Notes: generated by a model not told the origin, from the sequence alone. Counted from the stretch's first letter, positions 16,429 to 25,139 are shown. The stretch is 64,000 bases of DNA from Fibrobacter succinogenes (GCA_902794535.1 CADBHQ010000008.1:81331-145330); one strand, 5' to 3'. Numbers and translations: made by a program.

Positions 16429-17877
16429 CTACCACCAGAGTTTGATTCTTAGGTAGTCAATCGCTTCGTGAGAAATAATCCACCAGAGCGTTTTCTTCTC
16501 AGAGAAAATCTTGGCAATGCCAGTCATACCCGGGCGGAACCAAGCGGGCGTCTTGCGCACGAATTCGCCGCGAACAGCGAAGGTGTTCTCTTGCTCCTTG
16601 ACTTCGGCTGTGGGGCTTATACGCTCGGTTTTAAAGCGGTAAACGTAGTCGGGGCGGCTCTTGATAGCCAAAAGGCCTTCGCCGCCTAAAGTCACGTTCT
16701 TGAGCTCGCCTTCGGGTACATTGATTTCGACGTAAATGTTTTCGATAGAGGCTATCTGGAACAGTTCGCTACCCTGGTTGACCGGAGCGCCGATTCGCTT
16801 TTGCAAATCGCCTTCGATAATGACGGCGCTATCGACGTTGAGCGTCACTTCGGACATAGAAAGCTTGTAACGCACAGTCTTGAGCTTTGCCAGCGTCTGG
16901 TTGAGCCTTGCCTGGTGAATGCGCATGTCGGCGAGTTGGTGGGTAGCCTGTGCCTTCTGAATTTCGCGGCGGCTGTCTTGTTCCTGAGCCATCAAGTCGG
17001 CTTCTTCAAGCTTAAGTTCCGTTTGGTTCAGGCGCAAAAGCGTCTGGCCCCTGTAAATCACGTCGCCTGGCTTTACGAACACGCTGTCGATGTAGCCGTC
17101 GTAGGGCGCAGTGGCGAAAATAACCTTGTCCGTCTTGAGGATTGCTGGCGCACTCACTCGGTAGGGGAGCGGGTACAGCGTTGCAAACAGCACAAGCCCA
17201 ATGCCCAGAATGCCGAAAAACTTGGCCCAGGTATGTTCAAAGCCTAAAAGTTTGGCGAGTGCCCTGCGCGTTTTGCGTGCAATTCTTGCTCCAAACCAGT
17301 TGCTCTTTTGGTAAAGTTCCAAAAGCCTTGCGCCGCACAAAGACGATGCCAGGTAAATCTGTTCGGTTTCAAGGTCGGTAAAGGGCTTGCTTTGGCGTTC
17401 GCAGGTAATAACACCGATTACATCTTCGCCGTCTTTGGGCGATGTGCGAATAGGAACCGAAAGCAGGTTTTCGCAGTGGTATTCCTTGCTGTACTTTTCG
17501 TGCGCAAGAACAGTCAGGTTGTCCTTGACCGGCGGGTACAAAATAGCGGCGTCTTGTTCGTAGGCCTCTTCCATAAGGCCTTCGAGGTCCTTGACCACCT
17601 GCATTTTCTTTTCAAAGTGGTCGGTATGGCTAATGCTCTTGAGCCGAATGTAGTCTTGTTTTAACCAACCAAGGCTTACGCGTTCAGCATGGTGTTTGTC
17701 GGCAATTTGCCCCACAAGTGCGAGTGCTGCGGTCTTGAATTTTTCGCAGCTCATTACGCTCTGCGCGATTTCAATCACTTGGGTGAGCTGGTACGCTTTG
17801 GCGTTCACAACTTGCAGCGAATTCTGCAGGGCCGAAATGATTTGTTCGGGTTCAATCTTTTGCGCGAACTTAGTCAT
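16429..17877 (-). CDS. GAF domain - HlyD-type membrane fusion protein
   Basis: 482 aa. Residues about 45-195 form a GAF-like cytoplasmic domain (KTAALALVGQIADKHHAERVSLGWL; LLSVPIRTSPKDGEDVIGVI). One transmembrane helix follows near 218-238 (FFGILGIGLVLFATLYPLPY), then a periplasmic HlyD-type adaptor with a biotinyl-lipoyl-like half-motif (APYDGYIDSVFVKPGDVIYRGQ), a coiled-coil hairpin and a beta-barrel (FRPGMTGIAKIF). It ends in LWWIISHEAIDYLRIKLWW. Last gene of the minus-strand secretion operon, overlapping tolC by 8 bases. A sensor-like GAF on an export adaptor is unusual. Role inferred: linking cytosolic state to export. Confidence 0.8.
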   Translation of the reverse strand: MTKFAQKIEPEQIISALQNSLQVVNAKAYQLTQVIEIAQSVMSCEKFKTAALALVGQIADKHHAERVSLGWLKQDYIRLKSISHTDHFEKKMQVVKDLEGLMEEAYEQDAAILYPPVKDNLTVLAHEKYSKEYHCENLLSVPIRTSPKDGEDVIGVITCERQSKPFTDLETEQIYLASSLCGARLLELYQKSNWFGARIARKTRRALAKLLGFEHTWAKFFGILGIGLVLFATLYPLPYRVSAPAILKTDKVIFATAPYDGYIDSVFVKPGDVIYRGQTLLRLNQTELKLEEADLMAQEQDSRREIQKAQATHQLADMRIHQARLNQTLAKLKTVRYKLSMSEVTLNVDSAVIIEGDLQKRIGAPVNQGSELFQIASIENIYVEINVPEGELKNVTLGGEGLLAIKSRPDYVYRFKTERISPTAEVKEQENTFAVRGEFVRKTPAWFRPGMTGIAKIFSEKKTLWWIISHEAIDYLRIKLWW

Positions 17878-19363
17878 GTAGCAAATCCTCGTGCAGCGAA
17901 AGTGAACCTTGGTTCCACTGTTCTAAGCCGGTTTGCAAGAGCAATTTGCCCTTTGCTCTTGCGAGTCTAATGTCTATGACGCGTAGGGTACGCATATTTT
18001 CAAGATGGCGTTGTTGCGCCTTACGCAAGTCTTCTTCGGACTCGAAGATTTCGTGGTAATTACTCTTGCCCAAAGCTAGCTTTTTAAATTCTTCTTCGAG
18101 TTCTTTTTTGTGGTAGTCAACGGCCATAACACCGTATTTCCACTGTTCGCGGATTTCTTGGGCGCGCTTTTGCAAAATGCGGTATTCTTCGAACAGCTTG
18201 TTCTGTAATAGGGCAAGCCTTGCCCTGGCCGAACGTACGTGCGATTTTTCTGCCGCGATTTGGTGACGTTCGTGAATGTTTGCGAGTAGGGGTACGTCTA
18301 TTTCGATTCCGCCTGCAAGAACCTTTTGCCTGGTGTTTTCGTGCTTGAAATCCCTTACGGCAATGCGGGCGTTCTTGTCGCGCGAACGAATCCCGTAGCT
18401 TGCGATAACGTCTAGCTTGGGGAGCATGCTTGTTTTGTGCTGGTCGAGTTCTTCTTCGCGAATGCTTAGTTCTGCACTTTGAGAAAGAATTGCCGGGTGC
18501 GTAATGCTTATGGAATCAATAAATGTGAGCGAATCCATTACTGCAATTGAATCTAGCGTGCTGTCCGGGGTTATAGAAATGGGGCGAGAATCTGCCATGT
18601 ATTCGCCAGATGAAAGAACCAGCAATAGCTGGAGTCGTGCGTTTCGCAGCTGGTCTTGTGCTTCGAGGCGGGCGGCTTCGCGGTCCGAAAATTCGGCAAT
18701 TGTTTTCTGGTGGTCAAGAGCCGAAAGAATTCCCAACTGGAATCTCTTTTGGGCATCTTCCATAATATCTTTGGCCACCTGCGCCGACTTTGTCGAAAAA
18801 TCCAGGAGCTGTTGCGTGTAATAGTAGTTCCAGTATGCATCGCAAAACTTTTCCATAATGTCGCTCAAGGCTTCGCGGTACTTGTGGTAAGCTAAGTCGC
18901 GCTGGAATCTGGCTTTGCGGAGATTGCTTGTCGGAGTAAAGTAAAGGGGCCCGTCTTTTAGAATGTGTTGGCGCAGTTCACCGCCAAAATAAACTTCAGA
19001 GGTAAGGTCATTATGGGTGTAGTTTGCCTGGTTGAATCCGATATCGTATTCGGTACCTGTGGGCAGTTTGCCTTGCACGCCGAGCTTGTATTCGTCCCTA
19101 GTTTCGGTGAACATTGCACTAGGCTTTTTTGCTCGTTCTTTATGTACGCGGCCAACAAGATGCGGTTCAAAATCGCCATAGGCACCCGCAGCGGTTTCCG
19201 TTTCGGCCATCCAGGTGTATTTTGCCTCTTGAACGTCTGCGTTGTTCTTGATAACAATCTTGAGCGCAGCATCAAAATCCAAGTGCAGAGAGTCCTGTGC
19301 AAAAGCGGACACTGCTATAAGGCAGAGCGTGGCAAAGAAGCTATGGAGGCGCGGCGAACTCAT
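17870..19363 (-). CDS. TolC-family outer-membrane channel protein
   Basis: 497 aa with signal peptide MSSPRLHSFFATLCLIAVSAFAQ. Two outer-membrane-efflux repeats are visible: a long amphipathic helix region containing AALKIVIKNNADVQEAKY near the N-terminus, and the equivalent second-half helices (ITHPAILSQSAELSIREEELDQHKTSMLPKLDVIASYG). It would form the trimeric exit duct for an envelope-spanning exporter. It overlaps hlyD by 4 bases (ATGA). No ABC or RND pump is in the operon, so the inner-membrane motor is elsewhere or is unusual. Confidence 0.87.
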   Translation of the reverse strand: MSSPRLHSFFATLCLIAVSAFAQDSLHLDFDAALKIVIKNNADVQEAKYTWMAETETAAGAYGDFEPHLVGRVHKERAKKPSAMFTETRDEYKLGVQGKLPTGTEYDIGFNQANYTHNDLTSEVYFGGELRQHILKDGPLYFTPTSNLRKARFQRDLAYHKYREALSDIMEKFCDAYWNYYYTQQLLDFSTKSAQVAKDIMEDAQKRFQLGILSALDHQKTIAEFSDREAARLEAQDQLRNARLQLLLVLSSGEYMADSRPISITPDSTLDSIAVMDSLTFIDSISITHPAILSQSAELSIREEELDQHKTSMLPKLDVIASYGIRSRDKNARIAVRDFKHENTRQKVLAGGIEIDVPLLANIHERHQIAAEKSHVRSARARLALLQNKLFEEYRILQKRAQEIREQWKYGVMAVDYHKKELEEEFKKLALGKSNYHEIFESEEDLRKAQQRHLENMRTLRVIDIRLARAKGKLLLQTGLEQWNQGSLSLHEDLLHD

Positions 19364-20157
19364 TTGATAATTAGCTTGCCTGTAACGCCCGGTTCAACGG
19401 ATTTGTCGGCGTTGTTGAATATGACTTTGACTGTGCGGAGCAAACTGGCCTTGTCTACAACCGGAGAAACAAATTCGATGGTTCCGTTCTTGACGCGTTG
19501 CGACGCAGAACCGTTCAGTGATAGCTTGACAGATTGCCCCACTTTGAGTTTGGTGGCCTTGTTTGCTAAAATGTAGGCGGTCATGCGGCAGGTGCGTACA
19601 TCTGCAATTTCTATAATCGGTTCCAGGGCTTCGACGCTTTCGCTTTTGTTCTTGCTGATGCTTACAATTTCGCCGTCAAAGGGGGCAATCAAGTACATTT
19701 TCTGGAGCTGAGCCTTTGCCATGCGGTATTCCAAGGTGTCCTTGGTCTTGGTGACCTTGGCGGCATTCCAGTCGGCTCTAGAAATGTCGAAATTCATTTG
19801 CTTTTCCCACACTTCTTCTTGACTTACCGAGTTGCTGGTTTCGAACAACTTTTTGATGGCGTAATAGTCCTTCATGTAAGTGTCCATTTTTGCCTTAGAC
19901 GATGCAATGCCCGAATAATCGTCGGCAATAATCTTTGTCATGTGTACGCGAAGTTCTTCTTCGGTCTTGATCAGGTTCATCAGGGTGTCGCCCTTATGGA
20001 CGAACGCACCTTCTTTAACCCAAATACTGTCGATTTTGCCAGAAAGCGTAAAGCCGATTTTTGCTTGGTCAATCGGTTCGGTTACACCGTCAAACGAGGC
20101 GGCGTACAAGCCTTGAACAGAAAGGCTGAAAAGTAGGGCAGAAAGAATGTGCTTCAT
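19360..20157 (-). CDS. HlyD-family periplasmic adaptor
   Basis: 265 aa. Signal peptide MKHILSALLFSLSVQGLYA. The lipoyl-like half-motif GFTLSGKIDSIWVKEGAFVHKGDTL and its partner YLIAPFDGEIVSIS flank a short helical hairpin, and the beta-barrel ends SVEPGVTGKLIIK. It should bridge an inner-membrane component to the TolC-like channel encoded next. It has a cleavable signal peptide rather than a membrane anchor and starts 11 bases after the lipoprotein gene. Confidence 0.85.
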   Translation of the reverse strand: MKHILSALLFSLSVQGLYAASFDGVTEPIDQAKIGFTLSGKIDSIWVKEGAFVHKGDTLMNLIKTEEELRVHMTKIIADDYSGIASSKAKMDTYMKDYYAIKKLFETSNSVSQEEVWEKQMNFDISRADWNAAKVTKTKDTLEYRMAKAQLQKMYLIAPFDGEIVSISKNKSESVEALEPIIEIADVRTCRMTAYILANKATKLKVGQSVKLSLNGSASQRVKNGTIEFVSPVVDKASLLRTVKVIFNNADKSVEPGVTGKLIIK

Positions 20158-20168
20158 TTATGCCCCCG

Positions 20169-21725
20169 TTATTCAGCAGAAGAACTGGAGGCATCTGCTG
20201 TGCTGGAGCTAGATTCTACTGCTTTGCTGGAACTTGATTCGACAACGCTAGAACTAGATTCTGCAATGGAATTGGAACTTGCTGCAGAGGAGCCTACAGA
20301 GCTTGAACTTGTTGTGGAATCTGCGGAGCTTGAACTGCTGCTTGGGGGTACATCGAGTTCAACTTTCAGAATGAAGTTTTCGATGAACAGTCCGCTCTTT
20401 GCGTAAATCGTGACGTTCATGCCGACAGAATCGCCTACAGAGCGGCTGTCAAGAATTTTTTCACGCATTTGTACAAAGAGCGTGTCTTTTTTGACCCATG
20501 CGTCAGAATTGGTACGGTATCCGTTGCAGTAAATCGGGCGGCTGACGTCGCTCATAAAGTGCCATTGGATACGTTCTACGTTCGAGGCTAGCTCTTCGGA
20601 GAATTTGACCCAGAGAGTGTCTTCGGTAGAAAAGAGCGCTTTGTAATTTTCGTTTTCGGGCCAGCCATTGCTGGTGACCGCATAGAGCCCGCGACCAGTA
20701 GAAAATGCCGATTTGCCGTCGAATTCAATTTCGATACGTTCGTTTTTCTTTTTGGTGTAGGCTATAATCTTTGTCGTAAATTCGGTATTGGGCGGCAATT
20801 GTTGACTGTGATTCAAGAACAACGTATCGCCGTGGATTTTGGGGAGCAAATTGAAGGTACTGTCGTTGCTCAATGTGACCGAAAGACTTTGGTCTGTAAT
20901 TGCTTCGTTGAAAACAAAGTACGGAACAATGAGCGGAGAAAGATTCTTGTACCCGTTCAAATCGGCATCCATCACGTTGGAAGCCTTGATTTTGCTGGGC
21001 GGAACGATAAGTGTGTCGCGAGTGAGGTAAGCGCGTCCTATTTCTTTAACCTTGTTGGACTGGAGCCTTGGCAGAATAGTTGCCGGAAGGTAGAATCGCA
21101 TGCTCTTGTATTCAAACGGAGCAATTTCGAGAGTAAGGCCAGAATCAGCAGGTAGTTTTTCAAACGAGAACTTGCCCAAAGAATCTGTTTTGGATTCGAA
21201 ATTCTTTGCGTTCGCTTTTACGAAAGTCGTGTCACTGTGCAGAACCTGTACGCGTGTTTTGGTGACCGGAATGTCTTTGCCGCTAACTGGGTCTTGAATG
21301 TAGAATTCGCCAGAAATGCCTGCGTTCAGCGGGCTGAGGCGTGCTATGTAGCTAGTGCTTGCGACAACGCCCTGCATCGAAGACGATTCGTTTGTAGAAC
21401 CCATGGTAATAACCTTGGGAACATAGACAAGGGTGTCTTTCTTGTTGATTTCAGTGTAGCTGAACGAAAAACTCAGCGTGCCATATGCTAAGTTGTCTAT
21501 AAAGAAAGATCCGTCTTCTTTAGTGAAAACTTCTTTCTGCTTTCCGCCGTCTTGGTATGTGATGGAGGCGTTGGCTAACCCTTTTCCCGTGCTTGCGTCA
21601 AGAACGTAGCCCGAAAATTCCCATTTTGCGTAATCGTCACTTTCGGAATCAGTTACGGAACAGGCTGAAAAGTAAGAGGCCGTCAAGAGAGCGGCAACAG
21701 CAATAAACCAATCCTTTTTAATCAT
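20169..21725 (-). CDS. Ig-like lipoprotein with Ser-rich C-terminus, first gene of the secretion operon
   Basis: 518 aa. Lipoprotein signal with Cys22 (lipobox FSAC). Residues about 35-110 form a carboxypeptidase-regulatory-like beta domain (GYVLDASTGKGLANASITYQ). Next comes a second similar region and a Big_5/SbsA-like Ig domain (FNEAITDQSLSVTL). The last 60 residues are almost entirely Ser with Ala/Glu/Val, a low-complexity tail seen also in the FISUMP lipoprotein at 23982. Good GGAGG before the ATG and a TTGACA/TAAAAT promoter upstream. Position at the head of hlyD-tolC suggests a structural or surface part of the exporter (inference). Confidence 0.75.
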   Translation of the reverse strand: MIKKDWFIAVAALLTASYFSACSVTDSESDDYAKWEFSGYVLDASTGKGLANASITYQDGGKQKEVFTKEDGSFFIDNLAYGTLSFSFSYTEINKKDTLVYVPKVITMGSTNESSSMQGVVASTSYIARLSPLNAGISGEFYIQDPVSGKDIPVTKTRVQVLHSDTTFVKANAKNFESKTDSLGKFSFEKLPADSGLTLEIAPFEYKSMRFYLPATILPRLQSNKVKEIGRAYLTRDTLIVPPSKIKASNVMDADLNGYKNLSPLIVPYFVFNEAITDQSLSVTLSNDSTFNLLPKIHGDTLFLNHSQQLPPNTEFTTKIIAYTKKKNERIEIEFDGKSAFSTGRGLYAVTSNGWPENENYKALFSTEDTLWVKFSEELASNVERIQWHFMSDVSRPIYCNGYRTNSDAWVKKDTLFVQMREKILDSRSVGDSVGMNVTIYAKSGLFIENFILKVELDVPPSSSSSSADSTTSSSSVGSSAASSNSIAESSSSVVESSSSKAVESSSSTADASSSSAE

Positions 21726-21763
21726 TGGACCTCCGGTAACTCAACATACCCAAAACGAGGCGA

Positions 21764-21792
21764 ATTTTAGAATTCTTTATAAAAAATGTCAA
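21764..21792 (-). promoter_or_regulatory. Promoter of the lipoprotein-hlyD-tolC-GAF/hlyD operon
   Basis: On the minus strand, TTGACA (21792-21787), a 17-base spacer and TAAAAT (21769-21764), about 39 bases ahead of the lipoprotein ATG. This is one of the best promoter matches in the window. Confidence 0.75.
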
Positions 21793-21932
21793 GATGCAAA
21801 ATTTCTTACCTTGTATGATTAATTTTACACGTTGTATAAGTTTTTTGTAATAATTTGTTCTATATGTTTTTGTTAAATTTGCTGGCGTGTTTTGGGGAGT
21901 GCTGTTTTTACAACTTTTTGGAGGCTTTCCTT

Positions 21933-22241
21933 ATGGCAGAAAATAAGAACGAAAAGATCGAAGCTGGTGCCCAGCCCGAAGTGGTTTGGAACGATGCTAA
22001 CATGAAGAGTCTTTATGTGAACGCTACCAACGTGGTTGGCGGTCGCGAAGAAATCATGATGATTTTGGGCCTTAACCAGGCTTGGAATATGAACCAGGGC
22101 AAGGTGAATGTCGACATTGCCGAACGCGTGGTCATGACCCCGTACACTGCAAAGCGCCTCGCCATTATGCTTTCTGCAACCCTCAAGGCATACGAAGCCA
22201 AGTTCGGTCAGATTGATATTGGTCTCCAGAAGAAAGACTAG
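21933..22241 (+). CDS. DUF3467 family protein
   Basis: 102 aa soluble protein matching the DUF3467 pattern: VWNDANMKSLYVNATNVVGGREEIMMILGL in the first half, RVVMTPYTAKRLAIMLSATLKAYEAKFG in the second. The function of this family is unknown. The start at 21933 is fixed by GGAGG upstream; a longer in-frame reading begins with a non-conserved hydrophobic leader. It is a single gene followed by two hairpins, the second a good terminator. Confidence 0.82.
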   Translation: MAENKNEKIEAGAQPEVVWNDANMKSLYVNATNVVGGREEIMMILGLNQAWNMNQGKVNVDIAERVVMTPYTAKRLAIMLSATLKAYEAKFGQIDIGLQKKD

Positions 22242-22273
22242 TTTTTACAAATCTTTTACAAAGTAGCTCTTGC

Positions 22274-22300
22274 CAGAATATAGGCTTATTCTATATTCTG
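22274..22300. other. Perfect 10-bp inverted repeat
   Basis: CAGAATATAG and CTATATTCTG flank a seven-base loop 33 bases after the DUF3467 stop. It lacks a T-tract. It could be a transcript 3'-end structure or a regulator site for the downstream gene. Confidence 0.5.
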
Positions 22301-22326
22301 CCCGACGGTTCCAATAGTGCGCCGAG

Positions 22327-22356
22327 ACATCCAAATGAATTTGGATGTTTTTTTTA
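22327..22356 (+). terminator. Intrinsic terminator downstream of DUF3467 gene
   Basis: Perfect 10-bp hairpin ACATCCAAAT-GA-ATTTGGATGT followed by a run of T. It sits right before the Rpn-type gene start, so it may also shield that gene from read-through. Confidence 0.85.
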
Positions 22357-22373
22357 TTCTAGGAACGCTATAT

Positions 22374-23286
22374 ATGGATAAAAACCGTAAAAAGAGTATT
22401 GATCTGGCGATTGAGGCTAAAAAAGCCGAGTTGATGAAACAGACTTTCTTCGACCCGACTTTCGACGCAACTTTCAAGAAAATCTTTAAGAAACCCGAGA
22501 ACCTCATCCATTTCCTGAATGCAGTCCTGCATTTGGAAGGCGAACAGCGGATTGCCCATATTGTCCGTCTCAGGCCTACTGTTCGGTTGGAGGCTCATTC
22601 CAACAAAAAGAAGCCTAAGATCGTACGCTTCGACATTCATGCTCGTACTGCTGGCGACGAATTTATTGATGTAGAAATCCAGCGAGCCGTACAGGAAGAT
22701 TTTCTTGACCGTATTGAGCTTTATTCCGCCATGCTTTCGGTCAATGCCAAGCTTGCCCTGGTTAATGAGGCCTCTAAAAAGCAGCTAAAGAAGCATCCCT
22801 ACCTTATGCCAAGGGTCTATTCCATCTGGATTTGCAAGTTCAACGTGGATTTTTGTAGACATTACCGTGAAGAATTGGCCCTTTATAGGGCCTCTGACGT
22901 TGGAAAGCCAAAAGCCTTGCCTATCTACCCCAAAAAAAGATATATTATCATTGACTTGACTAAGTACATTCCGAAAAAGGACAATTCGCCCGAAAATGAA
23001 TGGATTAGGCTCTTCAAGACGATGCCGCTCATAAAGCGGGCGCCAAAATGCAAGGACGAAATCATCGCCGAAGTTTACGAATGTATGAGAATCGACAAGT
23101 CAACGCAGAGACGAATACAATGCGAGCATAAGCTACGCCCGTCGTACAGGTCTCGAACAAGGCGAGGCGCTTGGGGTTGCTAAAACAGAACGTAAATTCG
23201 CTGCACGAGATAAGAAACGGTTGGCGTTTTTACGCTCTAAACGCATTCCTAAAGATATTATTGCGGCAATGCTTTCGATTGAATGA
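22374..23286 (+). pseudogene. Rpn-type PD-(D/E)XK nuclease/putative transposase, frameshifted
   Basis: The first ~245 residues read as a PD-(D/E)XK nuclease family transposase: DPTFDATFKKIFKKPENLIHFLNAVL, then RFDIHARTAGDEFIDVEIQ with the D...E-x-Q nuclease core, then YSIWICKFN. At about 23108-23113 the reading frame breaks and the original frame ends early at 23180. One base out of frame, the expected C-terminus continues (DEYNASISYARRTGLEQGEALG ... DIIAAMLSIE) to a stop at 23286, so a single-base insertion inactivated the tail. Such genes are mobile recombination-promoting nucleases. The N-terminal part could still be expressed. Confidence 0.75.
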
Positions 23287-23316
23287 ATCACACATCTCAC
23301 ACTCCACATTTCACAT

Positions 23317-23336
23317 TTTTAGGGATGTCCCTAAAA
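23317..23336. other. Perfect 9-bp palindrome after the Rpn pseudogene
   Basis: TTTTAGGGA-TG-TCCCTAAAA, 30 bases downstream of the pseudogene stop. Possible terminator remnant or element end. Confidence 0.45.
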
Positions 23337-23343
23337 TCCCTTA

Positions 23344-23393
23344 TTTTGGGAACTTTTTACTATTTTTAGGTTTGGTTAGGAGTGTTTGATGGG
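23344..23393. repeat. Direct repeat copy 1 (50 bp)
   Basis: Matches 23910-23959 at 48 of 50 positions (TTTTGGGAACTTTTTACTAT...). Copy 1 contains the AGGAG and ATG of the gene at 23389. Confidence 0.85.
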
Positions 23394-23745
23394 CTTCCGA
23401 CGATGGCCATCATCTATTAATGTATATTTGAGAGAGTACGTCGACGAGGACTATCTGAAGGAGTTGGAAATGGCTTTCAAGAGTGTAGGACAGAAATACG
23501 GCTTTGTGAGCGCCGGTGACGTGTTCCGCAAGCGCCTTGCGGATGCTCATGCTGAAACTCAAAAGAAAGTTGCTGAGGCTCGCGCAGAGGCTCATCAAGA
23601 TGGACGGAATGACGAACGCGTTGCCGTTGCTCTTGATATGCTATCCGACAACGAGCCTATCGAAAAAATCGTCAAGTATTCGCATCTGCCCAAGGAAAAA
23701 GTGGTTGAATTGCGTGATTCGCAGATGAAATCTGCGGAGAAATAG
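23389..23745 (+). CDS. Small protein with Rpn-transposase-like C-terminus
   Basis: 118 aa. AGGAG lies six bases before the ATG. The C-terminal half (ARAEAHQDGRNDERVAVALDML, then EKIVKYSHLPKEKVVELR) is the coiled-coil plus short helical tail typical of Rpn/PD-(D/E)XK transposases. The N-terminal half (INVYLREYVDEDYLKELEMAF) does not contain the nuclease core. It may be a cut-down relative of the preceding pseudogene or an independent accessory protein. It is bracketed by the 50-bp direct repeat and followed by a hairpin terminator. Confidence 0.55.
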   Translation: MGFRRWPSSINVYLREYVDEDYLKELEMAFKSVGQKYGFVSAGDVFRKRLADAHAETQKKVAEARAEAHQDGRNDERVAVALDMLSDNEPIEKIVKYSHLPKEKVVELRDSQMKSAEK

Positions 23746-23898
23746 AAATTAAAACATTTGTAATACTCCGTAATACGTAATTTTTGCAAAACGTACAAAC
23801 TTGTAAATTTCTTACAAGATTTTACAGTTTTTGTTCTGTAAGTAGTTTGTAATAAACTTTGTTGTAAAAATACATATAAAGTATGTTTTTTGTGATTG

Positions 23899-23922
23899 AA
23901 AGTTCCCACTTTTGGGAACTTT
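23899..23922. terminator. Hairpin with T-tract upstream of the FISUMP gene
   Basis: Perfect 10-bp stem AAAGTTCCCA-CTTT-TGGGAACTTT followed by TTA. It likely ends transcripts from 23389. The flanking stretch 23746-23898 is AT-rich with several GTAAT/TTACA words and no supported gene. Confidence 0.6.
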
Positions 23923-23959
23923 TTACTATTTTTAGGTTTGGTTAGGTGTGTTTGGTGGG
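23910..23959. repeat. Direct repeat copy 2 (50 bp)
   Basis: Second copy of 23344-23393. Two substitutions turn AGGAG into AGGTG and the ATG into GTG, so the translation signals of copy 1 are lost here. Coding sequence after the repeat is unrelated in the two copies. Confidence 0.85.
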
Positions 23960-23981
23960 ATTTTATACTCGGAGGTCTTCT

Positions 23982-25139
23982 GTGAAGATTTATGCAAACG
24001 CTTTGGCTCTGTCCATTCTCCTAGCCCTGCTTGCAGCATGTGGCGATGAATCCTCTTCTTCTGTTTCGCCGGAACCTCGCCAGTGCGAGGAACAGAGCGA
24101 TGACTGCAATGACGCAAGTTCTAGCAGTGAAAAAATTTCCAAAAATTCTTCGAGCTCGCAAAAGAGCGCCGATAAGGGCAAGTCTTCTTCTAGCGAGAAA
24201 AATGCGAAGGAATCTAGTTCCTCAACAACAACCAAGAATTCTTCTAGCTCCGTTGGTGGCGACAAGAGCAGTTCTTCTGTCAAAAAAGAAGATTCTAGCA
24301 GCAGTGCTGTGAAGTCTTCTTCTTCCAGTGCCACGCCGAAGTCGAGCAGCAGCGAAGAAGTTAAACAGTCTTCTTCGAGCGTTGTTGCTTCGAGTAGCAG
24401 CGTTACCTCTTCTGAAACGGTGAAGTCGAGCAGTAGCGAGTATGTACCGTTTGATAGGACGGAACCTTTTGATGGTGACCATTGGCGTGCCGGTGATTAT
24501 GTGAAGTTTACTGATCCTCGTGACAATAAGGAATATTATTACATACAGATTACTGGTAAGGATTCTGCAGGCAAGGATGCCTCGATTAAGGTAATGGCAG
24601 AAAATCTGAATGTTGGTGATTTCGTTTGGAGTTTTATGGATCAAGAAGACGACAAAAAAATAGAACGTTATTGTTATGCTGATGATACGACGAATTGTGA
24701 CCGCTATGGAGGCCTTTACCAGTGGGCTGAAATGATGCAATTGCCTAGCCGCTGCAATACAGAAAGCTGTGCTAGTTTGATTAAGCCGAATCATCAAGGC
24801 ATTTGTCCGGATGGCTGGCGTTTGCTGACTCATAATGACTACTACATTGTGGTGTATGCAAATAACAATCAAGATGGTGTAAAGGGAACTCGTTCTGCGT
24901 ATGGTTTCGGTGGTAGTAATGATACTGGATATAGCTTAGTTGGTGCGGGATACCTTTGGGACCATGTTTTTAAAAAGGTGGGGGAATCCACTTATTGGCA
25001 TTATCCTGTAGAAAGTGGCAAGTATGATGATGGCCTTGTGTCTAAAGCAGGAATGCAGTGGACGGGATCAACAGGAAATCCTTATGAAGATGTTTACAAA
25101 ACTCACGGCTTTTCCGTCCGTTGTGTAATGGTTGAATAA
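23982..25139 (+). CDS. FISUMP-domain lipoprotein with Ser-rich linker
   Basis: 385 aa. A GTG start is chosen because GGAGG lies six bases upstream and the resulting leader is a lipoprotein signal with Cys20 (LLAAC). Residues about 25-155 are a Ser-rich linker broken by Lys/Glu. The C-terminal 220 residues are the Fibrobacter succinogenes major paralogous domain: KVMAENLNVG, CYADDTTNCDRYGGLYQWAEMM, GICPDGWRLLT and a final HGFSVRCV. These domains are cell-surface and common in Fibrobacter; function unknown. It lies 79 bases before the giant gene and may be co-transcribed with it. Confidence 0.9.
   Translation: MKIYANALALSILLALLAACGDESSSSVSPEPRQCEEQSDDCNDASSSSEKISKNSSSSQKSADKGKSSSSEKNAKESSSSTTTKNSSSSVGGDKSSSSVKKEDSSSSAVKSSSSSATPKSSSSEEVKQSSSSVVASSSSVTSSETVKSSSSEYVPFDRTEPFDGDHWRAGDYVKFTDPRDNKEYYYIQITGKDSAGKDASIKVMAENLNVGDFVWSFMDQEDDKKIERYCYADDTTNCDRYGGLYQWAEMMQLPSRCNTESCASLIKPNHQGICPDGWRLLTHNDYYIVVYANNNQDGVKGTRSAYGFGGSNDTGYSLVGAGYLWDHVFKKVGESTYWHYPVESGKYDDGLVSKAGMQWTGSTGNPYEDVYKTHGFSVRCVMVE

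Noticed and set aside
23171..23389. 72-residue frame after the Rpn pseudogene
   Set aside because: It overlaps the true C-terminal frame of the pseudogene and the repeat; composition is not protein-like.
22374..23745. Rpn gene and 23389 gene as one transposon with defined ends
   Set aside because: The 50-bp direct repeats flank only the second gene, no target-site duplication or terminal inverted repeats enclose both, and the palindromes at 22327 and 23317 differ.
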